From UBA4093 sp036676455 (lineage in GTDB: Bacteria; Cyanobacteriota; Sericytochromatia; S15B-MN24; UBA4093), in contig JAKFCW010000047.1 of the NCBI GenBank assembly GCA_036676455.1, forward strand, positions 1 to 64,000: 64,000 nt of DNA, in the 5' to 3' direction. The notes beneath the pieces are model-generated. The model searched no databases, was not told where the DNA came from, and saw nothing but the letters and a program-made list of their open reading frames with translations. Position numbers and translations under genes: made by a program. Shown here in pieces: positions 52,253 to 60,953 of the stretch (positions within the stretch are counted from its first letter, which is position 1; each line of letters starts with the position of its first letter).

Positions 52253-52283
52253 CGAAGCCCGCCGGAAGAAACGGCGGGCTTCG
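52253..52283. terminator. Terminator between the repeat protein gene and sbtB
   Basis: A perfect 12-bp stem (52253-52264 with 52272-52283) with a 7-base loop between convergent genes; the outer bases continue with one mismatch. There is no long T run. Confidence 0.65.
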
Positions 52284-52310
52284 TGCTGGGTATCGCAGTC
52301 GTCGCGGCGA

Positions 52311-52613
52311 TTAGAACTTTTCCGGCCGCATCACCGTGACCTGCTGGGTGAACATGATCATCGCGTAGTTGCCATAGTAGCGCTCGCGCAGGGTGCGCGT
52401 GATGGTGGCAGCCGTCTGTTCGCTGCAGATCACCTCGACGCGGATGTTGCTCTCGGCGTCGAACTCGGCGTCGCGGACGCCGCGCCTGCCTTTGCCGCGC
52501 GCATCGGTGATGGTGTAGCCATGCGCGCCCAACCTCTCAAGTTCGCGCGTCAGCGTCGATTCAAGCGACGCTTCCGTGATGATCGTTAACAGGGTGCGAA
52601 TGTTTTCAGTCAT
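52311..52613 (-). CDS. sbtB: SbtB-like PII protein
   Basis: The protein has 100 residues and the PII fold (strand LLTIITEA, helix, GYTITDARGKGRRGVR with the T-loop, then IRVEVICSEQ). It matches SbtB of cyanobacteria, a PII that senses adenine nucleotides and cAMP and closes or adjusts the bicarbonate transporter SbtA. The C-terminal redox motif CGPxGC of some SbtB proteins is absent. It follows sbtA by 9 bases on the same strand, with AAGGA before the ATG. No carboxysome or RuBisCO gene is in the window. Confidence 0.85.
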   Translation of the reverse strand: MTENIRTLLTIITEASLESTLTRELERLGAHGYTITDARGKGRRGVRDAEFDAESNIRVEVICSEQTAATITRTLRERYYGNYAMIMFTQQVTVMRPEKF

Positions 52614-52622
52614 GAGTCATCC

Positions 52623-53561
52623 TTAGAAGAACGCGTGGGCCCGAACCGCCAGCTCATAATACAGATAAATCCCGACCAGCACGTTGAACGGGAAGGTGAT
52701 GCCAAGCGAAGCCGCCAGCGACAGGGTCGGATTCGCCTCGGGGACCGAGATGCGCATCGCCGCGGGAACGGCGATGTAGGACGCGCTGGCCGCCATGGTG
52801 GCCAGCATGGCCGTTCCGCCGACCGACAGGCCGAACACGAGGCCCAGGGCCAATCCCACCAGGGAGGCGACCAGGGGCATCACCACGCCGAAGGCCACGA
52901 GGAAAAGCCCGTATTGACGTAGCGCGCTCATCCTCGACGCGGCGATCAGGCCCATTTCGAGCAAGAAGAGCGCGAGTATCCCCTTGAAGAGGTCGAAGAA
53001 CATCGGCTTGATCGGCTCCAGTCCCTCGGGCCCCGCAATCCAGCCGATCACCAGCCCGCCGATCAGCAGGACGATCCCTTTTCCGGCGAAGATCTCGTGG
53101 GCCACCGCGCCCCACTGCGTCTCCTTCGAGAGGCCGCGAGCCAGCACGATGCCCACCAGAATGGCGGGAATCTCGAGCACCGCCACCAGAAGCGGCATGT
53201 AGCCCTCGAAGGGGACGCCCCGGCGCATCAGGAAGGCTACCGCGATCGCGTAGGTCCCGACGCTCACCGAGCCGTAATGGGCCGCGATCGCCGCCGCGTC
53301 CGCACGCTTGAAGCGGCCGATGAAGCGCAGCGCGGGGAAGGCCAGCAAGGGCAGCAGCAGCCCCATGCACAGGACCGCGAGCACCAGCGGCAACAGTTGC
53401 AGGAAAGGCTGTTCCGAGAGCTCCATACCGCCCTTCAGGCCGATGGACAACAACAGCAGAATGCTGACGAACTCGTAGACCTGGGGGGGAAGGCGCAACT
53501 CCGAGCGTATCAGCCCGGCGACGACGCCCAATAGAAAGAAACAAACGATGGGATCAAGCAT
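52623..53561 (-). CDS. sbtA: SbtA-like sodium-dependent bicarbonate transporter
   Basis: The protein has 312 residues with about ten membrane helices. SbtA-family features are the start MLDPIVCFFLLGVVAGLIRS, the segment SIGLKGGMELSE, HYGSVSVGTYAIAVAFL and, near the end, MAASASYIAVPAAMRI. It should import bicarbonate with sodium. It is shorter than classic cyanobacterial SbtA (about 370 residues), mainly in the central cytosolic loop. The ATG at 53561 is chosen from the family start; AAAGGA lies about 12 bases before it. It is first in the sbtA-sbtB operon. Since the host is probably not photosynthetic, the bicarbonate may feed carboxylases or pH balance. Confidence 0.88.
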   Translation of the reverse strand: MLDPIVCFFLLGVVAGLIRSELRLPPQVYEFVSILLLLSIGLKGGMELSEQPFLQLLPLVLAVLCMGLLLPLLAFPALRFIGRFKRADAAAIAAHYGSVSVGTYAIAVAFLMRRGVPFEGYMPLLVAVLEIPAILVGIVLARGLSKETQWGAVAHEIFAGKGIVLLIGGLVIGWIAGPEGLEPIKPMFFDLFKGILALFLLEMGLIAASRMSALRQYGLFLVAFGVVMPLVASLVGLALGLVFGLSVGGTAMLATMAASASYIAVPAAMRISVPEANPTLSLAASLGITFPFNVLVGIYLYYELAVRAHAFF

Positions 53562-53947
53562 GATGGCTAACGTCCTTTTAGGCCTCGAGGCGAGGCGATA
53601 CCTGGTGGCCGCGAAGCGCGTCACCGTCCCCGATCGGCGGGACCTTCATGAAAAACGCCAACGCGGAAAGCCAAGAGGTCCGGTTGGCGCTGTGACGATC
53701 GTCAGGGCGTGTCGGACCTGGCGTTCCTGGCCGACGAGCCGTGGATCACGCGTCTGCATGCCTAGCCAGGAGCTCCTTACGATCACCCGGTGGCGCGGCA
53801 AACGCAACAGTCCATTATGTCGTCCCCTTTCCCAGCGGTCAAATACCGACCCATCGAGCTTGCCCTCGCCCTACAGCGCTTTACGGATTACAAGAAAGCG
53901 TTATCATGTCACTGCCGGGTTGGGCGCCACCGGTTCGGAGGGTGGGA
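53562..53947. other. Gene-free stretch between sbtA and dprA
   Basis: A stretch of 386 bases between divergent genes. The only element I can support is the dprA promoter candidate at 53880-53907. A short ATG frame (53648) with a possible frameshifted continuation to a TAG at about 53764 has no ribosome binding site and was not accepted as a gene. Base composition is somewhat less GC-rich than the flanks near 53810-53910. Confidence 0.6.
53880..53907 (+). promoter_or_regulatory. Promoter candidate of dprA
   Basis: The -35 is TTTACG (53880-53885) and the -10 TATCAT (53902-53907), with a 16-base spacer. The dprA start is 40 bases downstream. Confidence 0.4.
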
Positions 53948-55066
53948 ATGAGCGACAACGAGCACCTGTATGCCCTGGCCCTGATGCGCGTGCCGGGAAT
54001 CGGCTCGCGCCGCATCGCCCGCCTGCACGAGCGCTTCGGATCGCTGGGCGCCGCCTGGCACGCCCCGTCGTTCGAGCTGCACGGGACGCTGGACCTGGGC
54101 CCAAAGACCCTGCGCGCGCTGGACGGGCATCGCGGTTCGCCCGCGTCCCTCGACGCGGCGCGGCGCGAACTCGACGGCATCCAGCGCCGGGGCCTCTCCA
54201 TGATCCTGCGCGAAGATGCCGCTTACCCACCCTTGCTTCGGGAGATCGCAGATCCCCCGGCAGCCCTCTTCGTGCGCGGAACGCTGGACCTCACGGGCCC
54301 GATGGTCGCCCTGGTGGGAACGCGCGCCGCCACGGCCTACGGGCTGCGCACGGCGCGACGGCTGGCCGCGGAGCTGGCCGAGAACGGGGTGAATGTGCTG
54401 AGCGGGCTCGCCATCGGGATCGACGCGGCGGCCCACGCGGGTGCCGCGGCCGCCGGCCGCACGGCGGCCGTGCTCGGAGCGGGCCTCGATCACGTGGGCC
54501 CGGCCAGTAACCGCCGGCTGGCCGAGCAGATCGTGGAGCAGGGCGGCGCCTTGATCAGCGAGTACCTGCCGGCGACGCCCCCGGTGGCGGGGCAGTTTCC
54601 CGCCCGCAATCGGATCGTCAGCGGCATGTGCCATGCCACGGTGGTCATCGAGGCTCCGCTGCGCTCGGGCGCGCTGATCACCGCGGATCTCGCCCTGGAG
54701 CAGGGCCGCGAGGTCATGGCGGTGCCGGGCGCCATCGACCAGCCGCAGAGCGCGGGCACGCTCATGTTGCTGAGCCAGGGGGCGAAACTGGTGACGGGAG
54801 TCTCGGATATCCTCTCGGAATTGCCACTAGCAGAGGCAAAGCCCCCGGCATGCGGCAGCCGCGGGCGGAATGGGGGGATCCCGGCGGACCTCCCGGAGGA
54901 CGAGGCGCGCATCCTGAGAGCGCTGGGGCCGGATCCGCGGCATGCGGATCGGATCGCCGCCGAGACGGGGCTTCCGGTGGCGGTAGTCACCGCGCTCCTC
55001 CTGGTGCTAGAATTGAAGGCCTTTATCGTAAAGCTCCCCGGAAACTCTTACATCCGTCACTCATGA
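53948..55066 (+). CDS. dprA: DNA-processing protein DprA (Smf)
   Basis: The protein has 372 residues. It has an N-terminal helical (SAM-like) part, then the Rossmann-like core with VALVGTRAATAYGLRTARRL, NVLSGLAIGIDAAAHAGA, FPARNRIVSGM and GALITADLALEQGREV, and a C-terminal winged helix (about 305-372). DprA loads RecA on incoming single-stranded DNA in natural transformation. The ATG at 53948 follows GGAGGGTGGG; the frame is open far upstream but without a usable site. topA follows 61 bases later, a common neighbour. Confidence 0.96.
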   Translation: MSDNEHLYALALMRVPGIGSRRIARLHERFGSLGAAWHAPSFELHGTLDLGPKTLRALDGHRGSPASLDAARRELDGIQRRGLSMILREDAAYPPLLREIADPPAALFVRGTLDLTGPMVALVGTRAATAYGLRTARRLAAELAENGVNVLSGLAIGIDAAAHAGAAAAGRTAAVLGAGLDHVGPASNRRLAEQIVEQGGALISEYLPATPPVAGQFPARNRIVSGMCHATVVIEAPLRSGALITADLALEQGREVMAVPGAIDQPQSAGTLMLLSQGAKLVTGVSDILSELPLAEAKPPACGSRGRNGGIPADLPEDEARILRALGPDPRHADRIAAETGLPVAVVTALLLVLELKAFIVKLPGNSYIRHS

Positions 55067-55127
55067 AGTGGCGCTGCGCCGCGGCGGTCGGGGAGAAGAT
55101 GCCGCGGGCCTAATTAATGAGGTGCTT

Positions 55128-57293
55128 ATGGCAGCGAAATCGCTGGTAATCGTGGAGAGCCCCGCCAAGGCCAAGACGATCGCAAAGATACTCGGCAAGG
55201 ACTTCTTCGTGAAGGCCTCGGCCGGCCACGTTCGGGACCTTCCCAAGAAGGGCCTGGGGGTGGACGTGAAGCATAACTTCCAGCCGCAATACGAGGTCCT
55301 GGCCGAGAAGGCCAAGGTCGTCAACGAACTGCGCGAAGCTGCCATGGAGGCCCAGGACATCTACCTCGCCCCCGACCCGGACCGGGAAGGAGAAGCGATC
55401 GCCTGGCACCTCGCCAACATCCTCGAGGACGTCTCCAAGCCCATGCGCCGGATCGAGTTCAACGAGATCACCAAGGACGCCATCCTGCGCGCCATCCAGC
55501 ATCCCCGCGACATCGACCAGCCGCGCGTGAACGCCCAGCAGGCTCGCCGCGTGCTCGATCGCCTCGTGGGCTACAAGATCTCACCCCTCCTTTGGCAGAA
55601 GGTCCGCCGTGGCCTCTCCGCCGGCCGCGTGCAATCGGTGGCCGTGCGCCTGATCTGCGACCGCGAGGACGAGATCCGCAAGTTCCAGCCCAAGGAATAC
55701 TGGTCGCTGACCGCCGAGCTGCAGAAGGGCGCCGCCAAGACGGCCTTCCCCTCGGAGCTCGCCCGCTGGAAGGGCAAGAAGCCCGACATCGGCTCGCAGG
55801 CCGAGTCCGACGCCATCGTCGCGGCCCTCTCGGGCGTCGACTACGTCGTCTCCAAGGTCACGACCAAGGAGCAGAAGCGCCAGCCGTCGGCTCCCTTCAT
55901 CACCTCGACCCTGCAGCAGGAGGCCTCGCGGCGCTACGGCTTCACCGTGAAGCGCACCATGACCCTCGCCCAGCAGCTCTACGAAGGCATCGAGCTGGGT
56001 TCGGAGGGACCGGTCGGTCTCATCACCTACATGCGTACCGACTCGGTGCGCATCGCCGACGAGGCTTGGGAAGAGGCCAGCCAGTACATCGCGGAGCGCT
56101 ACGGCAAGCAGTACCTGCCGCCCTCGCGCCGCCAGTACGCCTCCAAGAAGGGCGCGCAGGAGGCCCACGAAGCCATCCGCCCCACAGCCATCGCGCGCAC
56201 GCCCGAGTCCGTCAAGTCGCACCTCACCCCGGATCAGTTCAAGCTGTACCGGGTGATCTGGGAGCGCTTCGCCGCCAGCCAGATGGCAAACGCCACCCTG
56301 GCCGTGACCTCGGTGGACATCACCGCCGGCGACGGCACGTTCCGCGCCTCCGACACCAAGGTGGTCTTCCCCGGCTACCAGGCCGTCTACATGGAGACCC
56401 CCGAGGAGGACGACGAGGCCGCCGAGAAGAAGCCGTCCAAGCTGCCTGACCTGGCCGAGGGCGACAAGCTCAAGCTGAAGGCCCTCAACCCCAAGCAGCA
56501 CTTCACCCAGCCGCCCCCGCGCTTCACCGAAGCGACCCTGGTCCGGACCCTCGAAGAGAAGGGCATCGGTCGCCCGTCGACCTACGCCCCGACCATCGCC
56601 ACGATCCAGGACCGCGGCTACGTCGAGAAGGATGGCCGCGCCCTGACGCCCACCGAGCTGGGCATGCAGGTCAACGAGCAGCTGGTCCAGCACTTCCCCG
56701 ACATCGTCGACGTGAACTTCACGGCCGACATGGAGGACAAGCTCGACTCCGTCGAGACCGGCGAGCGCGAATGGCAGCTGATCATCTCGAACTTCTACGA
56801 GCCGTTCGCGCAGACCCTCAAGACCGCCGCCAAGGAAATGAAGCCGGTGGCCATCCCGTCGGGCGAGAACTGCGAGAACTGCGGCGCCGAGATGCTGATC
56901 AAGTCGGGCCGCTTCGGCGAGTTCATGGCCTGCTCCAAGTACCCCGAGTGCAAGACCACCAAGCCCATCATCAAGAAGGTGGGCGTGGGCTGCAAGACCC
57001 CGGGCTGCGAGGGCGACGTCATCATCAAGCGCACCCGCACGGGCAAGACCTTCTACGGCTGCTCGAAGTACCCCGAGTGCACCTTCACCTCCTGGGATCA
57101 GCCCACCGACACGCATTGCGTGAAGTGCAGCACCTACATGGTGATCAAGCGCTCGAAGGCGGGCCGCAGCTTCCTGCTCTGCACCAACGCGGACTGCAAG
57201 AACATCCAGAACCTTCCCAAGAAGTCCGCCAAGGGCGGCTCCGAGGAAGGCGCGGAAGAAACCGCCGGCGCGGATTCCGCGAAGGAGGCCTAG
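55128..57293 (+). CDS. topA: DNA topoisomerase I
   Basis: The protein has 721 residues of type IA topoisomerase, which relaxes negative supercoils. The Toprim domain has SLVIVESPAKAKTIAKILG and DPDREGEAIAWHL. The active-site Tyr301 is in LITYMRTDSVRI. At the C-terminus there are three four-cysteine zinc fingers (CENCGAEM...CSKYPEC, CKTPGCEG...CSKYPEC, CVKCSTYM...CTNADC) and an acidic tail. The ATG at 55128 has GAGG just upstream; 20 codons of open frame before it are not conserved. trmFO starts 1 base after its stop. Confidence 0.97.
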   Translation: MAAKSLVIVESPAKAKTIAKILGKDFFVKASAGHVRDLPKKGLGVDVKHNFQPQYEVLAEKAKVVNELREAAMEAQDIYLAPDPDREGEAIAWHLANILEDVSKPMRRIEFNEITKDAILRAIQHPRDIDQPRVNAQQARRVLDRLVGYKISPLLWQKVRRGLSAGRVQSVAVRLICDREDEIRKFQPKEYWSLTAELQKGAAKTAFPSELARWKGKKPDIGSQAESDAIVAALSGVDYVVSKVTTKEQKRQPSAPFITSTLQQEASRRYGFTVKRTMTLAQQLYEGIELGSEGPVGLITYMRTDSVRIADEAWEEASQYIAERYGKQYLPPSRRQYASKKGAQEAHEAIRPTAIARTPESVKSHLTPDQFKLYRVIWERFAASQMANATLAVTSVDITAGDGTFRASDTKVVFPGYQAVYMETPEEDDEAAEKKPSKLPDLAEGDKLKLKALNPKQHFTQPPPRFTEATLVRTLEEKGIGRPSTYAPTIATIQDRGYVEKDGRALTPTELGMQVNEQLVQHFPDIVDVNFTADMEDKLDSVETGEREWQLIISNFYEPFAQTLKTAAKEMKPVAIPSGENCENCGAEMLIKSGRFGEFMACSKYPECKTTKPIIKKVGVGCKTPGCEGDVIIKRTRTGKTFYGCSKYPECTFTSWDQPTDTHCVKCSTYMVIKRSKAGRSFLLCTNADCKNIQNLPKKSAKGGSEEGAEETAGADSAKEA

Positions 57294-57294
57294 C

Positions 57295-58611
57295 ATGCGC
57301 GCAAAGGTCATCGGCGGCGGGCTGGCCGGGTCGGAAGCGGCCTGGCAGCTCGCTCAGCGGGGCATCGACGTGGATCTCTACGAGATGCGCCCCCAGGTTT
57401 CCACCAAGGCGCACCACACGGATCGCCTGGCGGAGCTGGTCTGCTCCAACTCCCTCGGGTCCTTCGGGATGGGCAACGCCTCGGGCCTGATCAAGGCCGA
57501 GATGCGCAAGCTCGGCTCGTTGATCCTGCAGGCGGCGGATTTCGCCCAGGTGCCGGCTGGCGGCGCGCTGGCGGTCGATCGCGATCGCTTCGCGGGCTTC
57601 GTCACCGAGCGCCTCTCCCAGCACCCGCGGATCACGCTCCACCGTGAGGAGCACCACGCCCTCGACGAGGCAGAGCCGACCATCATCGCCACCGGCCCCT
57701 TGACCTCGGAAAGCCTCTCCGAGGAGTTGCGCCGGCGCACCGGCGCCGAGCACCTCCACTTCTACGACGCGGCGGCCCCCATCGTGACGCTCGAGAGCCT
57801 CGACATGGAGAAGATCTTCCGCCAGGCACGTTACGACAAGGGCGAGGGCGAGTACCTCAACTGCCCCTTTACCAAGGAGGAGTACGAGGCCTTCTGGACC
57901 GCGCTGACCCAGGCCGAAGGTGCCGTCCTGCACCTGGGCGCGGAAGAGAAGAACTTCTTCGAGGGCTGCCTGCCTGCGGAAGTCATCGCGCGGCGCGGGA
58001 TCGACACCCTACGCTTCGGCCCGATGAAGCCGGTCGGCCTCACCGATCCCCGCACCGGACGTCGCCCCTACGCCGTCTTGCAGCTCCGGCAGGACAACGT
58101 CGCGGGTGACCTCTACAACATGGTCGGCTTCCAGACCCAGCTCAAGTGGGGCGAGCAGAAGCGGGTCTTCCAGATGATCCCCGGCATGGAGAATGCCGAG
58201 TTCGTGCGGCTGGGCGTCATGCACCGCAACACGTACCTGGCCTCCCCGGCCTTCCTCAACGCCTCTTTGCAGTGGCGCGAGCACCCCAACTGGTTCCTTG
58301 CGGGCCAGCTCATCGGGGTGGAAGGCTACACCGAGTCCACCGCCGCGGGCCTCATCGCGGGCCTCAACCTCGCCCGGGTCATGCGCGGCCAGGAGCCTCT
58401 GGTGCTGCCTCGCACGACCATGCTCGGCTCGTTGCTGCACTACGTCTCGCATGCCGAGGTCAAGCATTTCCAGCCGATGAACTCCAACTGGGGCATCATC
58501 GAGCCATGGCCGGTCAAGGTGCGCGACAAGGCCCAGCGGCATCAGCTGCAGGCCGAGCGCGCGCTCGCCGACCTCGAGGCCACCATGGCCGGCGAGCTGG
58601 CGACGGTCTAA
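57295..58611 (+). CDS. trmFO: Folate-dependent tRNA (uracil-54-C5) methyltransferase TrmFO
   Basis: A flavoprotein of 438 residues that makes ribothymidine at position 54 of tRNA using methylene-THF. It has the FAD-binding GGGLAGSEAAWQLAQRG, then LVCSNSLGS with the catalytic Cys and MKPVGLTDPRTGRRPYAVLQ. The late segment GQLIGVEGYTESTAAGL is typical of the GidA/TrmFO fold. The start uses GGAGG inside the end of topA, so the two are translationally coupled. dprA-topA-trmFO is a conserved arrangement seen in several phyla. A strong terminator follows. Confidence 0.97.
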   Translation: MRAKVIGGGLAGSEAAWQLAQRGIDVDLYEMRPQVSTKAHHTDRLAELVCSNSLGSFGMGNASGLIKAEMRKLGSLILQAADFAQVPAGGALAVDRDRFAGFVTERLSQHPRITLHREEHHALDEAEPTIIATGPLTSESLSEELRRRTGAEHLHFYDAAAPIVTLESLDMEKIFRQARYDKGEGEYLNCPFTKEEYEAFWTALTQAEGAVLHLGAEEKNFFEGCLPAEVIARRGIDTLRFGPMKPVGLTDPRTGRRPYAVLQLRQDNVAGDLYNMVGFQTQLKWGEQKRVFQMIPGMENAEFVRLGVMHRNTYLASPAFLNASLQWREHPNWFLAGQLIGVEGYTESTAAGLIAGLNLARVMRGQEPLVLPRTTMLGSLLHYVSHAEVKHFQPMNSNWGIIEPWPVKVRDKAQRHQLQAERALADLEATMAGELATV

Positions 58612-58629
58612 GCGCGCAGGCATCGACCC

Positions 58630-59109
58630 TCACCTGAGGAGCGGCCGGGAAGACCGGACCGCTCCTTTTTCTTGCGGACGGCTGCCACGCCCAATCGTGA
58701 CGGGCATCAGGGTGCATGAGCAATCACGCTTTGTCCCCTGCTCCCGGTGCACGGGCGGCACGAGGCGCGCGAGCGGCCGGACTTCCAGCAGGCTGAGCTG
58801 CCGGCCATCGAGCTGGTAGCAGCTCTCGCAGCAAGATCGGGCCACGAAGCGAACCCCGCTCACCGAGCCCTGCAACTCGTACCATCCGACCACCATGTCC
58901 CTCAGGGTCGCCAGTTGCAGGGCCACCTGCGGCTCCTGGGCGATCCGGCGATTCATCTCGACGATGAACTGGCGCTTGGCGCCAACGAGCTGGTCGGGCA
59001 GGAGCGGATCCGTGGCCAGCGGCTGGGGACGATACACGATCACCCGCCAGACGGCGACCGCGACGGCCAGTAAAAGCGCCAGGGTGAGCCAGGTCTCGAA
59101 GGTTCCCAT
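58630..59109 (-). CDS. Small membrane-anchored protein of unknown function
   Basis: The protein has 159 residues. It has one N-terminal membrane helix (WLTLALLLAVAVAVWRVIVY) followed by a soluble domain with conserved-looking AKRQFIVEMNRRIAQEPQVA and a Cys cluster (ARSCCESCYQLDG). AAGGAGG precedes the ATG at 59109 and decides the start. The last 35 codons are antisense to the trmFO terminator and to low-complexity sequence, so the true C-terminus may be less meaningful. I do not recognise the family. It is divergent from the thymidine kinase gene across an AT-rich patch (59140-59180). Confidence 0.65.
   Translation of the reverse strand: MGTFETWLTLALLLAVAVAVWRVIVYRPQPLATDPLLPDQLVGAKRQFIVEMNRRIAQEPQVALQLATLRDMVVGWYELQGSVSGVRFVARSCCESCYQLDGRQLSLLEVRPLARLVPPVHREQGTKRDCSCTLMPVTIGRGSRPQEKGAVRSSRPLLR
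58637..58672 (+). terminator. Rho-independent terminator of trmFO
   Basis: A 12-bp stem with a single bulged A (58637-58648 with 58654-58666) is followed by TTTTTCTT. It lies inside the 3' end of the convergent small membrane-protein gene. Confidence 0.8.
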
Positions 59110-59265
59110 GCGGTTTCCTCCTTTCACGCGACTCGGCAGACATGATACATATACACAAAAGTATATTAATATCACAACCAGACGCAAACGGCGCCGTGGC
59201 GGGGATCTTCCCCCTGATGCGTCGGTAAACTTTTGTCGGCCAACTGGTTTCAGGGGGGGAGGGGA

Positions 59266-59274
59266 TGGTATTCT
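59266..59274 (+). promoter_or_regulatory. Extended -10 promoter candidate for tdk
   Basis: TGGTATTCT: TG, one base, TATTCT (two mismatches from TATAAT). No clear -35. It lies about 90 bases before the tdk start. The 256-base region between the divergent genes also holds an AT-rich patch near 59150. Confidence 0.3.
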
Positions 59275-59365
59275 GGCTAGAGAAGAAGCCTCCGAGCGAG
59301 GCCTGGTTTTCCCTGTCGGGATCGGTCGCGTGCCGGTGCCGGATCGTCAACCAAGGAAGCTGAGC

Positions 59366-60001
59366 GTGAGAGCGGGATTCTACGCCTCGACCTCCCACCA
59401 GGGCTGGATCGAGATCATCTGTGGGTCGATGTACTGCGGCAAGACCGAGGAGCTGATCCGCCGGATCAAGCGCGCGGAAATCGCCCGCCAGCACGTCCAG
59501 GTCTTCAAGCCGATCATCGACATCCGCTATTCGCCCGAGGACGTCAGCAGCCACTCGGGGACCCGCTACCGGGCCGTCCGGGCCAATGGCTCCGAGGAGG
59601 TCTGGCGCCTCACCGACGAGGCCACCGAGGTCGTCGCCATCGACGAGGTGCAGTTCTTCGACGACGGCGTGGTCGAGGTCATCCAGGCCCTGGCCAACGC
59701 CGGCAAGCGGGTCATCTGCTCGGGCCTCGACATGGACTTCCGGGGCGAGCCTTTCGGCATCATGCCGCGCCTCCTGGCCCTGGCCGAGAGCGTCGAAAAG
59801 CTCACGGCCATCTGCGTCCAGTGCAGCGCGCCCGCCACCCGCTCGCAGCGCCTCATCAACGGTCAGCCCGCCGAGTGGGACGACCCGGTGATCCTCGTGG
59901 GAGCTCACGACAAGTACGAGCCACGCTGCCGCAGCTGCCACGTCGTTCCGGTGCGCCCCGGGGTCACGCAGCTTTCCTTTCCGAGCGTGGAACGGATCTA
60001 G
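59366..60001 (+). CDS. tdk: Thymidine kinase (type II, TK1-like)
   Basis: The protein has 211 residues and phosphorylates thymidine in the salvage pathway. It has the P-loop GSMYCGKTEEL, the catalytic Glu94 in DEVQFF, the lasso-loop region and the zinc site made by two Cys pairs (CVQC and CRSC). The start is GTG at 59366 with AAGGAAG upstream; the frame is open 157 codons earlier, but that part is not conserved. Its stop directly precedes the recombinase gene. Confidence 0.95.
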   Translation: MRAGFYASTSHQGWIEIICGSMYCGKTEELIRRIKRAEIARQHVQVFKPIIDIRYSPEDVSSHSGTRYRAVRANGSEEVWRLTDEATEVVAIDEVQFFDDGVVEVIQALANAGKRVICSGLDMDFRGEPFGIMPRLLALAESVEKLTAICVQCSAPATRSQRLINGQPAEWDDPVILVGAHDKYEPRCRSCHVVPVRPGVTQLSFPSVERI

Positions 60002-60871
60002 ATGCACCCCAAGGAGGCCTTCAGCCTTTACTTGGAGATCGAGCGCAACCTCTCGCCACATTCCATTCGTGCGTACCGCCAGGACCTGGACATGTTCCAT
60101 GCCTTCCTGGCGGATCAGCCGCTCGAAGAGGTGGACTACCGCACCTTGCGGCGCTTCCTGGGCTTCCTGAAGCAGCAAGGATACGAGCGCTCGACCATTG
60201 CCCGGCGCATGGCCGCCCTGCGTACCTACTTTCGCTTTCTCGCCCGAGAGCGCCTGGTGAAGGGGAATCCGGCAGTCGGCCTGCAGAGCCCCAAGCAGGC
60301 CCGCAAGCTGCCCCATTTTCTCGACTGGGAGGAGCTGCAGCGCTTGCTTGCCACTCCTGGCGAGAGCGCGCTGGGGCTGCGGGACCGCGCCCTTCTCGAG
60401 TTGCTTTACGCCACCGGGATGCGGGTCAGCGAGATCGCCGAGCTTTCCATCCGTCAGCTGAACTGGGAAGAAGCGGAAATCCGGGTCGTCGGCAAGGGAA
60501 CCAAGGAGCGGATGGTCCTGATGAGCGAGTCGGCCATGCGGCATGTGCGGCGCTACCTGGACACAGCACGCCCCTTGCTGAAGCCTGTCGACACCGACCG
60601 CCTCTTCCTCAACCGCCAGGGCAAGCCTCTCTCCTCGCGCTCCATCGACCGCATGCTGAAGCAGCACGCCCGAAACGCAGGCATCACCAAACCCGTCTCG
60701 CCTCATACCATGCGGCACACCTTCGCCACCCACCTCCTGGAAGGAGGCGCGGATCTGCGCGTGGTGCAGGAATTGCTCGGACATTCGAGCCTCTCGACCA
60801 CCCAGATCTACACGCACGTCAGCCAAGATCGCTTAAGACAGGTCTACCAGCAGGCTCACCCCCGCCCTTGA
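60002..60871 (+). CDS. Xer-type tyrosine recombinase (XerC/XerD-like)
   Basis: The protein has 289 residues, the usual size of XerC/D. It has the N-terminal SAM-like domain (about 1-90) and the catalytic domain with the full set Arg141 (GMRVSEI), Lys165 (VVGKGTKERM), His235 and Arg238 (SPHTMRHTF), His261 (LGHSSLSTT) and Tyr270 (IYTHVS). It resolves chromosome dimers at dif. The ATG lies directly after the tdk stop with only a weak site, so translation is probably coupled. XerC and XerD cannot be told apart from sequence alone; no dif-like site was found in the window. Confidence 0.9.
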   Translation: MHPKEAFSLYLEIERNLSPHSIRAYRQDLDMFHAFLADQPLEEVDYRTLRRFLGFLKQQGYERSTIARRMAALRTYFRFLARERLVKGNPAVGLQSPKQARKLPHFLDWEELQRLLATPGESALGLRDRALLELLYATGMRVSEIAELSIRQLNWEEAEIRVVGKGTKERMVLMSESAMRHVRRYLDTARPLLKPVDTDRLFLNRQGKPLSSRSIDRMLKQHARNAGITKPVSPHTMRHTFATHLLEGGADLRVVQELLGHSSLSTTQIYTHVSQDRLRQVYQQAHPRP

Positions 60872-60953
60872 GATTGCGATGCGCTTGGTCGCTATGCTAT
60901 CCTGAGGGTCGCTCCCCAAGGGTGGCATGTTCAGGTTGTAGCGAGGGTAGTGC

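Noticed and set aside
53648..53764. Short ATG frame that could join, after a one-base shift, to a frame ending SDLAFLADEPWITRLHA
   Set aside because: No ribosome binding site, needs a frameshift, total under 40 residues. It might be a gene remnant but nothing supports it beyond codon bias.
60002..60871. Phage or integron integrase instead of a Xer recombinase
   Set aside because: Size, N-terminal domain and place behind tdk fit chromosomal XerC/D. No attachment site, tRNA or mobile genes are near.
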